Source of the DNA: Actinomycetes bacterium | GTDB taxonomy: Bacteria > Actinomycetota > Acidimicrobiia > Acidimicrobiales > Palsa-688 | Reading direction: 5' to 3' | Length of the DNA: 64,000 nt | Assembly (NCBI GenBank): GCA_021799445.1 | Contig: JAJZAM010000001.1 | Coordinates: 1-64,000 of the forward strand | Part shown: piece after piece, positions 48,178 through 58,074 of the stretch | How the letters are laid out: every line of letters begins with the position of its first letter | Numbering within the stretch: the stretch's first letter is position 1 | Notes under the pieces: model-generated | What the model was told of the DNA's origin: nothing | Database searches by the model: none | What the model saw: only the letters and a program-made list of their open reading frames with translations | Position numbers and translations under genes: made by a program

Positions 48178-48235
48178 TCTCAGCGGCCAGCCAGCCTTTA
48201 GTGCAGCGGGATGGTCCTTGGCGCAGCTGTGAGTT

Positions 48236-49030
48236 TCAGGGCCGGCGGCCCGCCTGGGCTTGGGAGATCATCTTGGAGGTGGAGCCGGCTATGCGTGCCT
48301 GGAGGTGGGCTGCGAGGCCGGGTGCCAGCCCGCCGAGGGCGGCGCCGAGGCGCAGGCCTACAGGGGCGACGTCGATCTCCGCCCGGTTCGTGCGGATCGC
48401 CCGGATCACAGCGCCGGCCACCTGCTCGGGGCTGACCGTGCCGACACCGGCCGGTAGCGCAACGCCGGTATCGGCGAACATGCCGGCGTCGCGCACGAAA
48501 CCCGGCGAGATCACAGAGCAGCCGACGCCGCTTCCGTGAAGGTCGCAGCGCAGCCCTGAGGCGAAACCCCTGAGCCCGAACTTTGTGGCCGAGTAGAGGG
48601 CTCCGCCAGGGGACCCGACCTTTCCTGCCAGCGAGGACACGTAGACGAGATGCCCGCGGCGGGCTTCGAGCATGCCCGGAAGCAAGGCCCGCGTCGCTGC
48701 GATGGGACCGGCGAGGTTGATCTCGAGCGCCCGGTCTATCTGGCCCTGCTCCCAGGCGCAAAGGTCCCCCGATGCGGGAACCGCTGCGTTGAACACGGCG
48801 ATGTCGAGCTCGCCGGCTTCCTCTAATAGCTTCTCCAGCTCACGCCTGTCGGAAAGGTCAGCAGCGACGGTCCTCGCCCCGGTTGTCGAAGCGAGACGCT
48901 CTAACACGCCACGATCCCGCCCGGTGAGCACCAGGTCGCATCCGCTAGACGACAAGGCGGAGGCGATAGCACCGCCCAAGCCGCCTGTAGCACCGGTCAG
49001 CAGCACCCTAGCCCCGCGAAGTTCGGTCAT
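48236..49030 (-). CDS. Short-chain dehydrogenase/reductase
   Basis: VLLTGATGGLGGAIA, FNAAVP, YSATKFGLRGFASGLR. Confidence 0.92.
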   Translation of the reverse strand: MTELRGARVLLTGATGGLGGAIASALSSSGCDLVLTGRDRGVLERLASTTGARTVAADLSDRRELEKLLEEAGELDIAVFNAAVPASGDLCAWEQGQIDRALEINLAGPIAATRALLPGMLEARRGHLVYVSSLAGKVGSPGGALYSATKFGLRGFASGLRCDLHGSGVGCSVISPGFVRDAGMFADTGVALPAGVGTVSPEQVAGAVIRAIRTNRAEIDVAPVGLRLGAALGGLAPGLAAHLQARIAGSTSKMISQAQAGRRP

Positions 49031-49072
49031 GGGACCAACATAATGGTCTAGCCTCACAACGGTGCCTAGAAC

Positions 49073-50638
49073 ATGAACGGAGCCCAAGCCCTGCTGCGGA
49101 CGCTGGTCGCTTCGGGCGTCGACACGTGCTTCATGAACCCGGGGACCTCCGAGATGCACTTCGTGGCCGCGTTGGACACAGTGGCGGAAATGCGGCCGGT
49201 CCTGGCGCTCTTCGAAGGCGTCGCGTCCGGGGCCGCTGACGGTTACGCGAGGATGTCCGGCCGTCCCGCTAGCGTACTTTTGCATCTCGGCCCTGGTCTC
49301 GCCAACGCCGGTGCGAACTTGCACAACGCCAGGAGAGCCGCGAGCCCCGTCGTGGCCGTCGTCGGGGACCATGCGACCTACCACGAACGCTTCGACGCCC
49401 CCCTGCAGTCCGATATCCGCTCGCTAGCGTCCAACTTTTCCGGCTGGTACGCGAGGCCGGCGAGCGTCGACGAGCTGTCCGCGTCGGCGTCGGCCGCGGT
49501 CGCCGCCGCTTACGGGCCGCCCGGCAGGGTAGCGACGCTCGTCCTGCCGGCGGACGTGTCTTGGTCGGACGGCGCCCTAGTGTCACCCCCCGCCCAGCGT
49601 GAGCGGCCAGCGAAGATAGACGACGCCACCGTCGAACGGGCGGCTGCGGCCCTGCGAAGCGGCAGGCCAACGGCTTTCCTTGTCGGCGGGCCGGCCTGCC
49701 GGGCCGATCTTCTCGGCCGGGTAGCCTCCGTTGCGGCGCTCGCCGGCGCTCGGGTGATCTGCGAGACCCTCCCCGCCCGCTTGGAGCGCGGCGGGGGGCG
49801 CTTCGAACCGGAACGCCTCGCGTACCTGGCTGAGATCGCGATGACGCAACTGGAGGGCTTGGAGCACCTGATACTGGTCGGGGCAGCGCCTCCGGTGTCT
49901 TTCTTCGCCTACCCGTCCAAGCCGAGCTGGCTTGTTCCGCCGGGCTGCGAGGTCCACCACTTCGCCAGCAGCTCCGAGGACTGCTCGGCGGGGGTGGACG
50001 CGCTGGCCTGCCTGGTCGGTGACGGCAACACCCGGGGCGCGACGCGGCGGGTTGGCGTCGAGCCGCGGCCGCAAGCGCCCGAGAGCGGTCCCCTGGACAG
50101 TCGGACGCTCGGCCAGGCGGTCGCGGCTCTCCTCCCCGACGATGCGATCGTCTCGGACGAGTCGATAAGCTCCGGCCTCGCGGCGTTCGTCGGGTCGGCA
50201 TCCGCCGGTCCCCACGACTGGCTGACCTTGAGCGGCGGGGCTATAGGCCAGGGCTTGCCGCTCGCCCTCGGCGCGGCTGTCGCCTGTCCTGGGCGCAGGG
50301 TGCTCGCATTGCAGGCCGACGGGTCGGCGATGTACACCCCGCAAGCGTTGTGGAGCATGGCACGCGAAGGGGCAGACGTGACCGTGGTCATCCTCTCCAA
50401 CCGCAGCTACGCCATCTTGAACATGGAACTTGGCCGCGTGGAGGCCTCGGCTGGAGGTGACCGGGCGCGCCGGATGCTCGACATAGGCGATCCCGACATC
50501 GACTTCGTGGCTCTAGCAGCGGGTTTGGGAGTACCGGCCCGCCGCGCTAGCGACGCCGGGGAGCTGTCGGCGGCGCTGGCGGAGTCGTTCGCTACCCCAG
50601 GCCCTTCGCTGATCGAGGCTGACCTGCGACGCCGCTAA
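49073..50638 (+). CDS. Thiamine-diphosphate-dependent enzyme, acetolactate-synthase-like
   Basis: MNGAQALLRTLVASGVDTCFMNPGTSEMHFVAALD, LALQADGSAMYTPQALWSMAREGADVTVVILSNRSYAILN. Confidence 0.92.
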   Translation: MNGAQALLRTLVASGVDTCFMNPGTSEMHFVAALDTVAEMRPVLALFEGVASGAADGYARMSGRPASVLLHLGPGLANAGANLHNARRAASPVVAVVGDHATYHERFDAPLQSDIRSLASNFSGWYARPASVDELSASASAAVAAAYGPPGRVATLVLPADVSWSDGALVSPPAQRERPAKIDDATVERAAAALRSGRPTAFLVGGPACRADLLGRVASVAALAGARVICETLPARLERGGGRFEPERLAYLAEIAMTQLEGLEHLILVGAAPPVSFFAYPSKPSWLVPPGCEVHHFASSSEDCSAGVDALACLVGDGNTRGATRRVGVEPRPQAPESGPLDSRTLGQAVAALLPDDAIVSDESISSGLAAFVGSASAGPHDWLTLSGGAIGQGLPLALGAAVACPGRRVLALQADGSAMYTPQALWSMAREGADVTVVILSNRSYAILNMELGRVEASAGGDRARRMLDIGDPDIDFVALAAGLGVPARRASDAGELSAALAESFATPGPSLIEADLRRR

Positions 50639-50672
50639 TCCTTGACGGTTACTCTAATCCTGGGCGGTAACT
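50635..50672 (+). repeat. 19-bp tandem duplication including a stop codon
   Basis: ctaatccttgacggttact / ctaatcctgggcggtaact (16/19 identical). Confidence 0.85.
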
Positions 50673-50736
50673 CTAGGAGCCAAGGTGACCTTCGGCCCTA
50701 GAAAAAAGCCCTACGGTGCCGTATCTTCGGTTAGCG

Positions 50737-51231
50737 ATGGCAGCAGCGGCAACGGAGCCTCGACGCAGCGCAGTGTTCCTATTCGAGTCGGTCGACGTCG
50801 ACCGGCCCGCGGGTTCGATCTCGGAGCGGATCTGCGGAGACGGGCTGTGGTTGGCGCCCCTGGCGACGAGGGCGACCGAGGATGGCACAGCGTTGATATT
50901 GAGGATCGGCCCGACGCCGTCCACGTCGGCTGTCGGCCCGAAGGTGCGGATACTCCTAGGCGGTTGCCGCACACGTGGATCGTCGACGGCTGTGGCCATA
51001 CGCTGGGAAGCGACCGAATTGCGGTCTGTCTTCCCGGTACTCGACGGTGACCTCGTGGTCGCGGCTGTGGACGCCGCCAAGAGCAGGGTTACCTTGCAGG
51101 CTTCGTACCGGCCGCCGCTCGGACGGCTCGGCGAGAGGTTCGACCAGGCGCTGATGCACCGTCTGGCCCAGGCGACGGTGCGGTCTTTCCTAGCCCGGGT
51201 CGCCGAAAGACTCGAAAGTCAGCCAAACTAG
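50737..51231 (+). CDS. Hypothetical protein, possibly SRPBCC-like
   Basis: Conserved-looking ORF; C-terminal RVTLQASYRPPLGRLGERFDQALMHRLAQATVRSFLARVAERL typical of SRPBCC-like helix. Confidence 0.55.
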   Translation: MAAAATEPRRSAVFLFESVDVDRPAGSISERICGDGLWLAPLATRATEDGTALILRIGPTPSTSAVGPKVRILLGGCRTRGSSTAVAIRWEATELRSVFPVLDGDLVVAAVDAAKSRVTLQASYRPPLGRLGERFDQALMHRLAQATVRSFLARVAERLESQPN

Positions 51232-51235
51232 CGGT

Positions 51236-52411
51236 GTGGGTGCCGGCCAGCTCGAGCTCGAAGCCTCGACCATGGCCTCCGACGGAAGGGCGGTAGCCCG
51301 GGCGCTCGACGGCAAGGTCACGTTCATCGAAGGAGCCCTGCCAGGGGAGGTGGTCAGCGTCGAGGTCGTCGACGAGCGCTCTTCGTACCGGTCGGCGGTG
51401 CTGCGACGGGTGCTCGAAGCGTCCCCTGACAGGGTTGAGCCCTCCTGCCCGGCTGTGGCTATGGGATGCGGAGGTTGCCGCTGGCAGCACGTGTCTGTCC
51501 AAGCTCAGCGGCGCCTCAAAGAGCTCATGGTCGGGGAGTCACTAAGACGCATCGCCAGGATCCCCGGACCCACCCCGGCGCTGGTGAAGCCGACTGTCGA
51601 GTTGACGCCGTGGCGGTACCGGACCACGGTCCGGGCGGGAGTCGCCGGCGGCCGGCCGGGTCTTCGTCGAGCGGGCTCGCACGACCTTGTGGCGGTCGCG
51701 GACTGCCCGGTGGCTGACGTACCGGTCGCCCGGATGCTCGCCACTTTGGAGTTCCCCGGGGCGAGGGAGGTCGTGCTTAGAAGCGGCGCCCGGACCGCCG
51801 AGCGGATGGCAGCGCCGACACCGAAAGCCGGCTTTTCGTCTCTTCCCCCTGGCGTCTCCACCACCCACATACACGAGCGGGCAGGCGGAAGGTTGTGGCG
51901 GGTGTCCGCCGGCTCTTTCTTCCAGACCAGACCAGACGGCGTGGACGCTCTCGCTTCGATGGTGACCGAACTGGCAGGGGAGCTTCCCACGCCGGGACGC
52001 GCAGCAGACCTCTACAGCGGCGTCGGGGTGTTCGCCGGGGTTCTCGCCCAAGCGGGCTGGCAGGTCGCTGCGGTGGAGTGGTCACGGTCGTCTGTCCGTG
52101 ACGCCCAGCGCAACCTTTCGGGGTTGACAGCCCGAGTCGTACGTTCCAAGGTGGCCGATTGGACACCGTCGGCGGCGGACTTCGTCGTAGCCGACCCTAG
52201 CCGCCAGGGCCTCGGGGTCGGGGGCGCGAGGACCGTCGTCGCAACCGGGGCGCCGCTGGTCGCCCTGGTCAGCTGCGACGTGGCGAGCCTCGGACGTGAC
52301 GCCAAGCTCCTCGTCGACGCCGGGTACCAGCTGAGGTCGGCCACCCCGGTCGACATGTTCCCCCACACAGCTCACGTGGAGGTTCTGAGCGTGTTCCAAA
52401 AGCCGGCTTGA
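51236..52411 (+). CDS. TrmA/RlmD-like SAM-dependent RNA (uracil-5) methyltransferase
   Basis: TRAM-like start, CGGCRWQHVS, ADLYSGVGVFAGVLA, VADPSRQGLG, LVALVSCDVASLGRDAKLL. Confidence 0.88.
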   Translation: MGAGQLELEASTMASDGRAVARALDGKVTFIEGALPGEVVSVEVVDERSSYRSAVLRRVLEASPDRVEPSCPAVAMGCGGCRWQHVSVQAQRRLKELMVGESLRRIARIPGPTPALVKPTVELTPWRYRTTVRAGVAGGRPGLRRAGSHDLVAVADCPVADVPVARMLATLEFPGAREVVLRSGARTAERMAAPTPKAGFSSLPPGVSTTHIHERAGGRLWRVSAGSFFQTRPDGVDALASMVTELAGELPTPGRAADLYSGVGVFAGVLAQAGWQVAAVEWSRSSVRDAQRNLSGLTARVVRSKVADWTPSAADFVVADPSRQGLGVGGARTVVATGAPLVALVSCDVASLGRDAKLLVDAGYQLRSATPVDMFPHTAHVEVLSVFQKPA

Positions 52412-52423
52412 CCGGGCTTTCGC

Positions 52424-52455
52424 TCAGGTCCGCTCCAAATCAGATCCTCTCCAAA
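52424..52455 (-). repeat. 16-bp tandem duplication including a minus-strand stop codon
   Basis: tcaggtccgctccaaa / tcagatcctctccaaa (14/16 identical); tca at 52440 is the aldo/keto reductase stop. Confidence 0.8.
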
Positions 52456-53396
52456 GCAACACCGTCGAAGAGCGGCGCGACGTTCAGGCTCTCCAAGTCG
52501 GCTTGCATCTCCGCTTGCGAGGGGACCGGCCAAGGGTTAGAAGCTGCCTGCAGAGTCATTTCGAGCAGGCCCATGTCGCTGGACGAGTTCAAGAACACCT
52601 GAGGGTTGCCGAGCACGAAGCGTACAGCTCGGGTCAGTTCCTCCCCGGGGGGCAGCGGCTGGTACCAGCTGTGGCGGACACCGTCGTGATCGGCCGGCCA
52701 GCGCCGCCGGGCCAGCGACTTGATCGTCTGGACAGCGACGTTACGCTCGGCGCAGACCTCCAGCAGCGCTTCGGCGTCGCGGCGGTAGTCGGCGTTGGAG
52801 AGCAGTGCGAAGTTGTAGGGCAACAGCACCGAGTCGAAGTCGTATCGTTGCAGGCTGCGCAGATGCATGCCGGGTATGCGCAGACCGTGCCCGGTGACCC
52901 CGACGAAGCGGGTGAGCCCCTCCCGCTTGGCGGCGAGAAGCCCTTCAAGAGCCCCGCCGGGGGAGAGGGCCAGCTCCCACTCGTCGTCCTCGACGAGGTT
53001 GTGAAGTTGTATCAAGTCGACCGAGTCCACACCGAGACGCTCAAGCGACCGCTCCAGGCTTCTGCGCGCTCCGTCAGCGTCGCGCTGTCCAGTCTTGGTC
53101 GCCAGGAAAACCTCGTGGCGGTGCGTAGCTAGCCAAGGAGCCAGGCGAAGCTCCGACTCGCCGTAGTCGGCAGCAGTGTCGATGTGGTTCACACCGTAGG
53201 AGGCGATTAGCTCCAGGTAGCGGTCCGTGGTCTCTTGGCTGGCTCTGCCCAGGCCCGCAGCTCCGAAAATGACCCTCGTGCTTAGATGCCCGGTCCTGCC
53301 GAAAGGGACCTTTGCGATCCCCGACGCGGTTTCGCCGACCTGGCCGGCGTTCGGTTCGCTTCGTTGGGGTCCACTGGTCCGCGTTGAGTCGGTCAT
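52440..53396 (-). CDS. Aldo/keto reductase
   Basis: TRVIFGAAGLGRASQE, GVNHIDTAADYGESELRLAPWLA, LIQLHNLVEDDEW; ATGA overlap with hrpA. Confidence 0.92.
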   Translation of the reverse strand: MTDSTRTSGPQRSEPNAGQVGETASGIAKVPFGRTGHLSTRVIFGAAGLGRASQETTDRYLELIASYGVNHIDTAADYGESELRLAPWLATHRHEVFLATKTGQRDADGARRSLERSLERLGVDSVDLIQLHNLVEDDEWELALSPGGALEGLLAAKREGLTRFVGVTGHGLRIPGMHLRSLQRYDFDSVLLPYNFALLSNADYRRDAEALLEVCAERNVAVQTIKSLARRRWPADHDGVRHSWYQPLPPGEELTRAVRFVLGNPQVFLNSSSDMGLLEMTLQAASNPWPVPSQAEMQADLESLNVAPLFDGVALERI

Positions 53397-56300
53397 GCCC
53401 CCACCATAGAGCCCGATGGGGGTGCCGCGCTCCTCAAAGCACGCCAGATGCGCTCCTCGCTGACCGGTACGGCGGTGCCGAGCGGCTGGGCCCACAGCGA
53501 AACCCTCAACTCCTCGATCATCCAGCGTGCCTCGGCAAGCGCCGCCGAAGCGTGGGAGTCCAGGAGCTTCTCGTAAAAGTCCGTAAGCCGGTCCGTCACC
53601 GCCTGGCGGGCCTGATCCCGTCGCAGGTCCCCCGGCAGCAGCTCAAGGCGTCTCGACGCGGCGTCGAGGTAGCGGGGAAGGTGCTCGACGCGCTGGGTTC
53701 CGGTCACCGTTATAAAACCGGGGAACACGAGGCCCCTCAACTGGCGTCGGACGTCGGAGAGGCTCGGCGTCAGCCGACCGGAGTGCTCAGAGGACTCGAG
53801 CGCTGTCAAAGCCGCCTCAACGGCGACCGCTTTGCGGTAGACGGACGCAGCCAGCCTTACGAGCGCTTCGAGCCGGGTGGTGTAAGCCTCGCTCACCTGG
53901 GCTGCGAGAAGCTCGAAGCTGGCTCGACGGAAGGTGGGTCCCCCGTTGGCGATGAGGGCGTCGTCGACTAGCGCTGAAGCGGCGTCGTGGATGACCTCTT
54001 TCGGGGAGGTTCCGGCTCGGCGAATACAACCAACCGCGTCTTTGGGCAGTCGCCGCTCGATGTGATCGACGGGCGGGGGGGTTGTTAGTTGCAGCAGGCG
54101 CCGGGTGCCTTGCCACATGTTGAGCGCTTGATCCCGCCGCGAAGCGAAAAGGCGAACCCCGACCGTCAGCCCTTCGTCGACGAGCCCCGGGAAGACCCGG
54201 AGGGTGTCGCGTTCTAAGATGTCTGGCAGGTCGTCTAGCTCCCAGGACACGAGACCGGAGCTTTCGACGCCCGGAAGCTGCGCTCTCGCCGCGGCCAGGA
54301 AAGATTCGGTCAGGTCCTGCTGGGCCGCTGCGAGATCTTTGGTGTAGCACAGCGTCGACCCGTCCACTCCGATCACCTCGAAGCCGACCCTGAGATGACC
54401 CGGAAGGCGATCGAGGTCGAACATGTCAAGCGTGACAGCTTCGCCGCTGATGCGCGAAAGACCTTCGGCTATCGCCGCCAGGAAGCCCCGGCCGTTCCTT
54501 GCGCTGACATCCCCGGTGGTCTCGGCGGCTTCGATGAGCATGTCCGCCGTGTCGTCGGTGCCGGCGATGCTGCGCCGGACGGACTTGGGCGCGAGGTGTA
54601 TCAAGGCGCGCACCAGTTCGCGGCGCAACCCGGGGATGTGACCTTCGAACGCTGCTGCGTCGAGGCGGTTCAACGCCACCAGAGGCGTCTGGACTGTCAC
54701 CCCGTCGTCGGCTTCGCCTGGGGCGTACCGGTAACGAAGTCGAAGTCTGAGCCCGTCGGTCTCCCACCAGTCCGGGTAGTCCGAAAGTCGCAGCGGAAGG
54801 ACCTCGGGATCGACTATCACCGACAGAGGCGGTCGCAAAGGGTCGAAGTCGGCGGTCTTGGTGTGCCTCCACCACCGCTCGAGACGGCGGGTGCCTGTGA
54901 CGTCGGCCGGTAGGATCGTATCGTAGAAGGCTTGGAGGGCGTCGTCGCCGGCGTACACGTCCCGGCGGCGTAGCCGATCTGCCAGGCGGCCGAGTGCCGC
55001 GATCCGCTTGCGGGTGTCTTCTAGCACCGAGAGACGCAGAGGCGATTCTCCCTCGATTAGGGCGTGGTATATCAGCAGCCTTCGGGCTTCGGCGGGGTCG
55101 ACGCGAGCCAGAGCGGCTCTGCGCCCGTCGACTACTACAAGCCCGAGAATGGTGACGCGTTCGGTGGTGAAGGCCTCGCCGCGCGACGCGTCCCAAAGGG
55201 CGTCCCCGTAGGAGCGCTGCGCAAGGTGAGAGCCGGCCGCTTCCACCCAGGAGGGCTGCACGGCCGCTGCGCTGTGAGCCCAGATGCCCTCGGTCTCTAC
55301 CAGCGAGCCGGCGAGCACCCATGGGGCGGAGCGTTTCGCCAGGCAAGAGGCTCTGCTAATCCTCCACCTCGTGTTGCGAGTCCCCTGATAGTCCCTGCGA
55401 AGGCGGTCGCGCCTGCCGACGTTCGACAAAAGACCGGGGAGCATCGCCCGGTGGATGCTGTCGGACGGCGCCGGAGCCGAGTTCGCGTGAAGGCCCTCGG
55501 CGCGGTAGGCCTGGCGTATCTGGCTGACAAGATCCTGCCATTCGCGAACCCGCAGGACGTTCAGGAACTCCGCCCGGCAGCGCCGCCGGAACGCGTTGCC
55601 TGACATGCCCGTCCCCACTTCCGAGAGGTACTCCCACAGTCGCAGCAGCCCGAGGAAATCGGAGTCGCCAGCGTCGAAGCGGCTGTGCATCTGCTGGGCC
55701 TTGTCTCGCTCGTCGGCGGGAACCTCGCGGGGATCTTGTATCGACAAAGCAGCGGCTATCACCGTCACTTCTCTAAGGCAGCCCAGGCGGTCGCCTTCTA
55801 CGACCATCCGAGCGAGCCGCGGGTCCAACGGCAGCCGTGCCATGCGCCGGCCGACCGGCGTGACCCGCCATTCGCCGCCGTGGTGTTCTATCGCCCCTAA
55901 CTCTTGGAGCACGCCTCTAGCGTCGGAGATCGAACGCCTATCCGGGGGCGTCATGAAGGGGAAGTCCTCGACGGCCCCGAGTCCCGTGGTGATCATGGTC
56001 AAAAGCACTGACGCCAGGTTCGTTCGAAGGATCTCAGGGTCGGTGTACTCAGCCCTGGACAGGTAGTCTTCGCGTGAGTAGAGCCTGACGCAGATTCCCG
56101 GGGCGACCCGGCCGCAGCGACCGGCCCGCTGGTCGGCAGAGGCGCGGGAGATCGCCTCGATCGGCAGACGCTGAACTTTGCTTCGATGACTGAACCGCGA
56201 GATCCTCGCAAGCCCGGTGTCCACTACGAAGCGGATGCCCGGCACCGTGAGAGACGTCTCAGCGACGTTGGTGGCGACAACCACCCGCCGCTTGTCGTGA

Positions 56301-57307
56301 GGTCGGAACACTTTGTGGGACTCCGCCGTCGACAGCCGAGAATAAAGGGGCAGTATTTCCAGTTCGCCTGCGCTGCGGGATCGCAATGCCTCTGTGGCGT
56401 CGCGAATGTCGCGCTCGCCGGGTACGAAAACGAGCACGTCTCCCGGTCCCGTAGCGCACAGCTCGCCTACCGCATCGCAGATCGCCTCGTTGATGTCGGC
56501 GTTTTTGTCGAAGCTGCCGTGCGCACCGCCGGCGGTGCGAGCTCGGCTCGTCTCCGCCTCAAAAGTGCCGGAGCCCGACGGGAGATCAGAGTCCTCTAAG
56601 GGGCCACCGGGCGGTCGGTAGCGGATCTGTATCGGATAGCTGCGGCCGGAAACCTCGATGACGGGAGCATCGAAGTGGCTGGCGAAGCGGTAGGTGTCGA
56701 TGGTCGCCGAGGTGACGATCAGCTTCAAGTCGGGCCTGCGGGGCAGGATCCGGGTCAGGTAACCGACAAGGAAGTCGACGTTGAGGCTTCGCTCGTGTGC
56801 TTCGTCGACGATGATCGTGTCGTAAGCCCGCAGAAGTCGGTCCCGGCGGACCTCGGCGAGCAGCACGCCGTCGGTCATCACCTTCACCATCGTGGCCGGA
56901 CTGACGCGGTCGTCGAATCGGACGGCGTACCCTACTGCGCCGCCGAGCGGCACTTTGAGCTCCTCTGCGAGGCGCTCGGCGACCGACCGGGCCGCTATCC
57001 TCCGGGGCTGCGTGTGTCCTATCATCGCGGCCCGTCCCCGGCCCAGCTCCAGGCACATCTTGGCCAGCTGGGTGGTCTTGCCCGAACCCGTCTCGCCTGC
57101 GACGATGACCACCTGGTTGTCGGCTAGGGCCGCTTTGATCTCGGCTCGTTTCGCCGCCACGGGGAGGTGCTCGGGATAGGAGATCGGTGGCGGCTCGGGC
57201 GGATCAGCCGACCTTGGCGGGCGCTGGGGCCGACCGGAGAGCGAACCCGCCCGTGGCTGGCGGCGGCGGGGAAGGCCGGGGCTTTCGGGTTGTCGGTCCT
57301 GGCTCAC
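53393..57307 (-). CDS. hrpA: HrpA-like DEAH-box ATP-dependent helicase
   Basis: IVAGETGSGKTTQLAKMCLELG, TQPRRIAARSVAERLAEEL, DEAHERSLNVDFLVGYL; 1304 aa with HrpA C-terminal domain. Confidence 0.96.
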   Translation of the reverse strand: MSQDRQPESPGLPRRRQPRAGSLSGRPQRPPRSADPPEPPPISYPEHLPVAAKRAEIKAALADNQVVIVAGETGSGKTTQLAKMCLELGRGRAAMIGHTQPRRIAARSVAERLAEELKVPLGGAVGYAVRFDDRVSPATMVKVMTDGVLLAEVRRDRLLRAYDTIIVDEAHERSLNVDFLVGYLTRILPRRPDLKLIVTSATIDTYRFASHFDAPVIEVSGRSYPIQIRYRPPGGPLEDSDLPSGSGTFEAETSRARTAGGAHGSFDKNADINEAICDAVGELCATGPGDVLVFVPGERDIRDATEALRSRSAGELEILPLYSRLSTAESHKVFRPHDKRRVVVATNVAETSLTVPGIRFVVDTGLARISRFSHRSKVQRLPIEAISRASADQRAGRCGRVAPGICVRLYSREDYLSRAEYTDPEILRTNLASVLLTMITTGLGAVEDFPFMTPPDRRSISDARGVLQELGAIEHHGGEWRVTPVGRRMARLPLDPRLARMVVEGDRLGCLREVTVIAAALSIQDPREVPADERDKAQQMHSRFDAGDSDFLGLLRLWEYLSEVGTGMSGNAFRRRCRAEFLNVLRVREWQDLVSQIRQAYRAEGLHANSAPAPSDSIHRAMLPGLLSNVGRRDRLRRDYQGTRNTRWRISRASCLAKRSAPWVLAGSLVETEGIWAHSAAAVQPSWVEAAGSHLAQRSYGDALWDASRGEAFTTERVTILGLVVVDGRRAALARVDPAEARRLLIYHALIEGESPLRLSVLEDTRKRIAALGRLADRLRRRDVYAGDDALQAFYDTILPADVTGTRRLERWWRHTKTADFDPLRPPLSVIVDPEVLPLRLSDYPDWWETDGLRLRLRYRYAPGEADDGVTVQTPLVALNRLDAAAFEGHIPGLRRELVRALIHLAPKSVRRSIAGTDDTADMLIEAAETTGDVSARNGRGFLAAIAEGLSRISGEAVTLDMFDLDRLPGHLRVGFEVIGVDGSTLCYTKDLAAAQQDLTESFLAAARAQLPGVESSGLVSWELDDLPDILERDTLRVFPGLVDEGLTVGVRLFASRRDQALNMWQGTRRLLQLTTPPPVDHIERRLPKDAVGCIRRAGTSPKEVIHDAASALVDDALIANGGPTFRRASFELLAAQVSEAYTTRLEALVRLAASVYRKAVAVEAALTALESSEHSGRLTPSLSDVRRQLRGLVFPGFITVTGTQRVEHLPRYLDAASRRLELLPGDLRRDQARQAVTDRLTDFYEKLLDSHASAALAEARWMIEELRVSLWAQPLGTAVPVSEERIWRALRSAAPPSGSMVGA

Positions 57308-57310
57308 CGG

Positions 57311-57961
57311 CTAGTCCTCGGCTGGCCCGGCTTCGCCGGGGCTCCCGGCAGGTCCGCTAGCTTCGAAGGCCCCGACGTTTCGTGTCGCGGTGTTCGTCAC
57401 GAGCCTGGTGAAAGCAACCGTAATGGCGGTCGGGTTGACGTAAGAGTAGTTACGGTCCGACGGCAGCCTAAGGTAACTGCCCGAGGCGAGCGGGTAGCAG
57501 CGCCCTTCGACCTCGACGTGGAGCGTGCCGGCCGACACGAGGAGGCACTCCTCGCTGCCGGGGGGGTCCGGGTCGGCGTCGTAGCGAGCTCCGGGGGCCA
57601 GTTCCCAACTCCACATCTCCGCACCGCTAAGCGACGCGTACGAGACCAAAAGTCGGGCGCTGCTGCCCGCATCGTCCTGCCAGATCGGGGACACCTCGCC
57701 GAAGCGCTCCGCTACAAAGGGGGCCGCCTCTCGTTCGGTTACGAGCTCGCCGAAGGTGCTCCCCAAAGCGAGGGCGAGCTTGTCCAAGGTCCCGAGGCTG
57801 ACGTTGGCTTCTCCAGCTTCGAGTGAGATTATCGTGCGGCGACTCACTCCTGATTGACGGCTGAGCTTGTCCAAGGTGAGGCCCTGGTCCAAGCGCATAG
57901 CTCTGATACGGCGTCCTACTTGTTGTATCACAGGCGTAACGTGTCTTTCGGGGGAGGGCAC
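57311..57961 (-). CDS. XRE-family regulator with cupin domain
   Basis: GRRIRAMRLDQGLTLDKLSRQSGVSRRTIISLEAGEANVSLGTLDKLALAL then cupin HVEVEGRCYPLASGSYLRLPS. Confidence 0.92.
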   Translation of the reverse strand: MPSPERHVTPVIQQVGRRIRAMRLDQGLTLDKLSRQSGVSRRTIISLEAGEANVSLGTLDKLALALGSTFGELVTEREAAPFVAERFGEVSPIWQDDAGSSARLLVSYASLSGAEMWSWELAPGARYDADPDPPGSEECLLVSAGTLHVEVEGRCYPLASGSYLRLPSDRNYSYVNPTAITVAFTRLVTNTATRNVGAFEASGPAGSPGEAGPAED

Positions 57962-58053
57962 CTAAAGAGTCTGTCGCATCGCCGACCTGCGAAGAGCTGG
58001 TCGGAGCAACCGTCGGGATCGCAACCGCCAACTAGCGGCCGGTTCCATCAAAA

Positions 58054-58071
58054 AGTGTAATATACTGCACT
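58054..58071. promoter_or_regulatory. Candidate operator, imperfect palindrome upstream of the DMT transporter
   Basis: agtgtaatatactgcact (14/18 self-complementary), overlaps taatat. Confidence 0.5.
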
Positions 58072-58074
58072 GCT

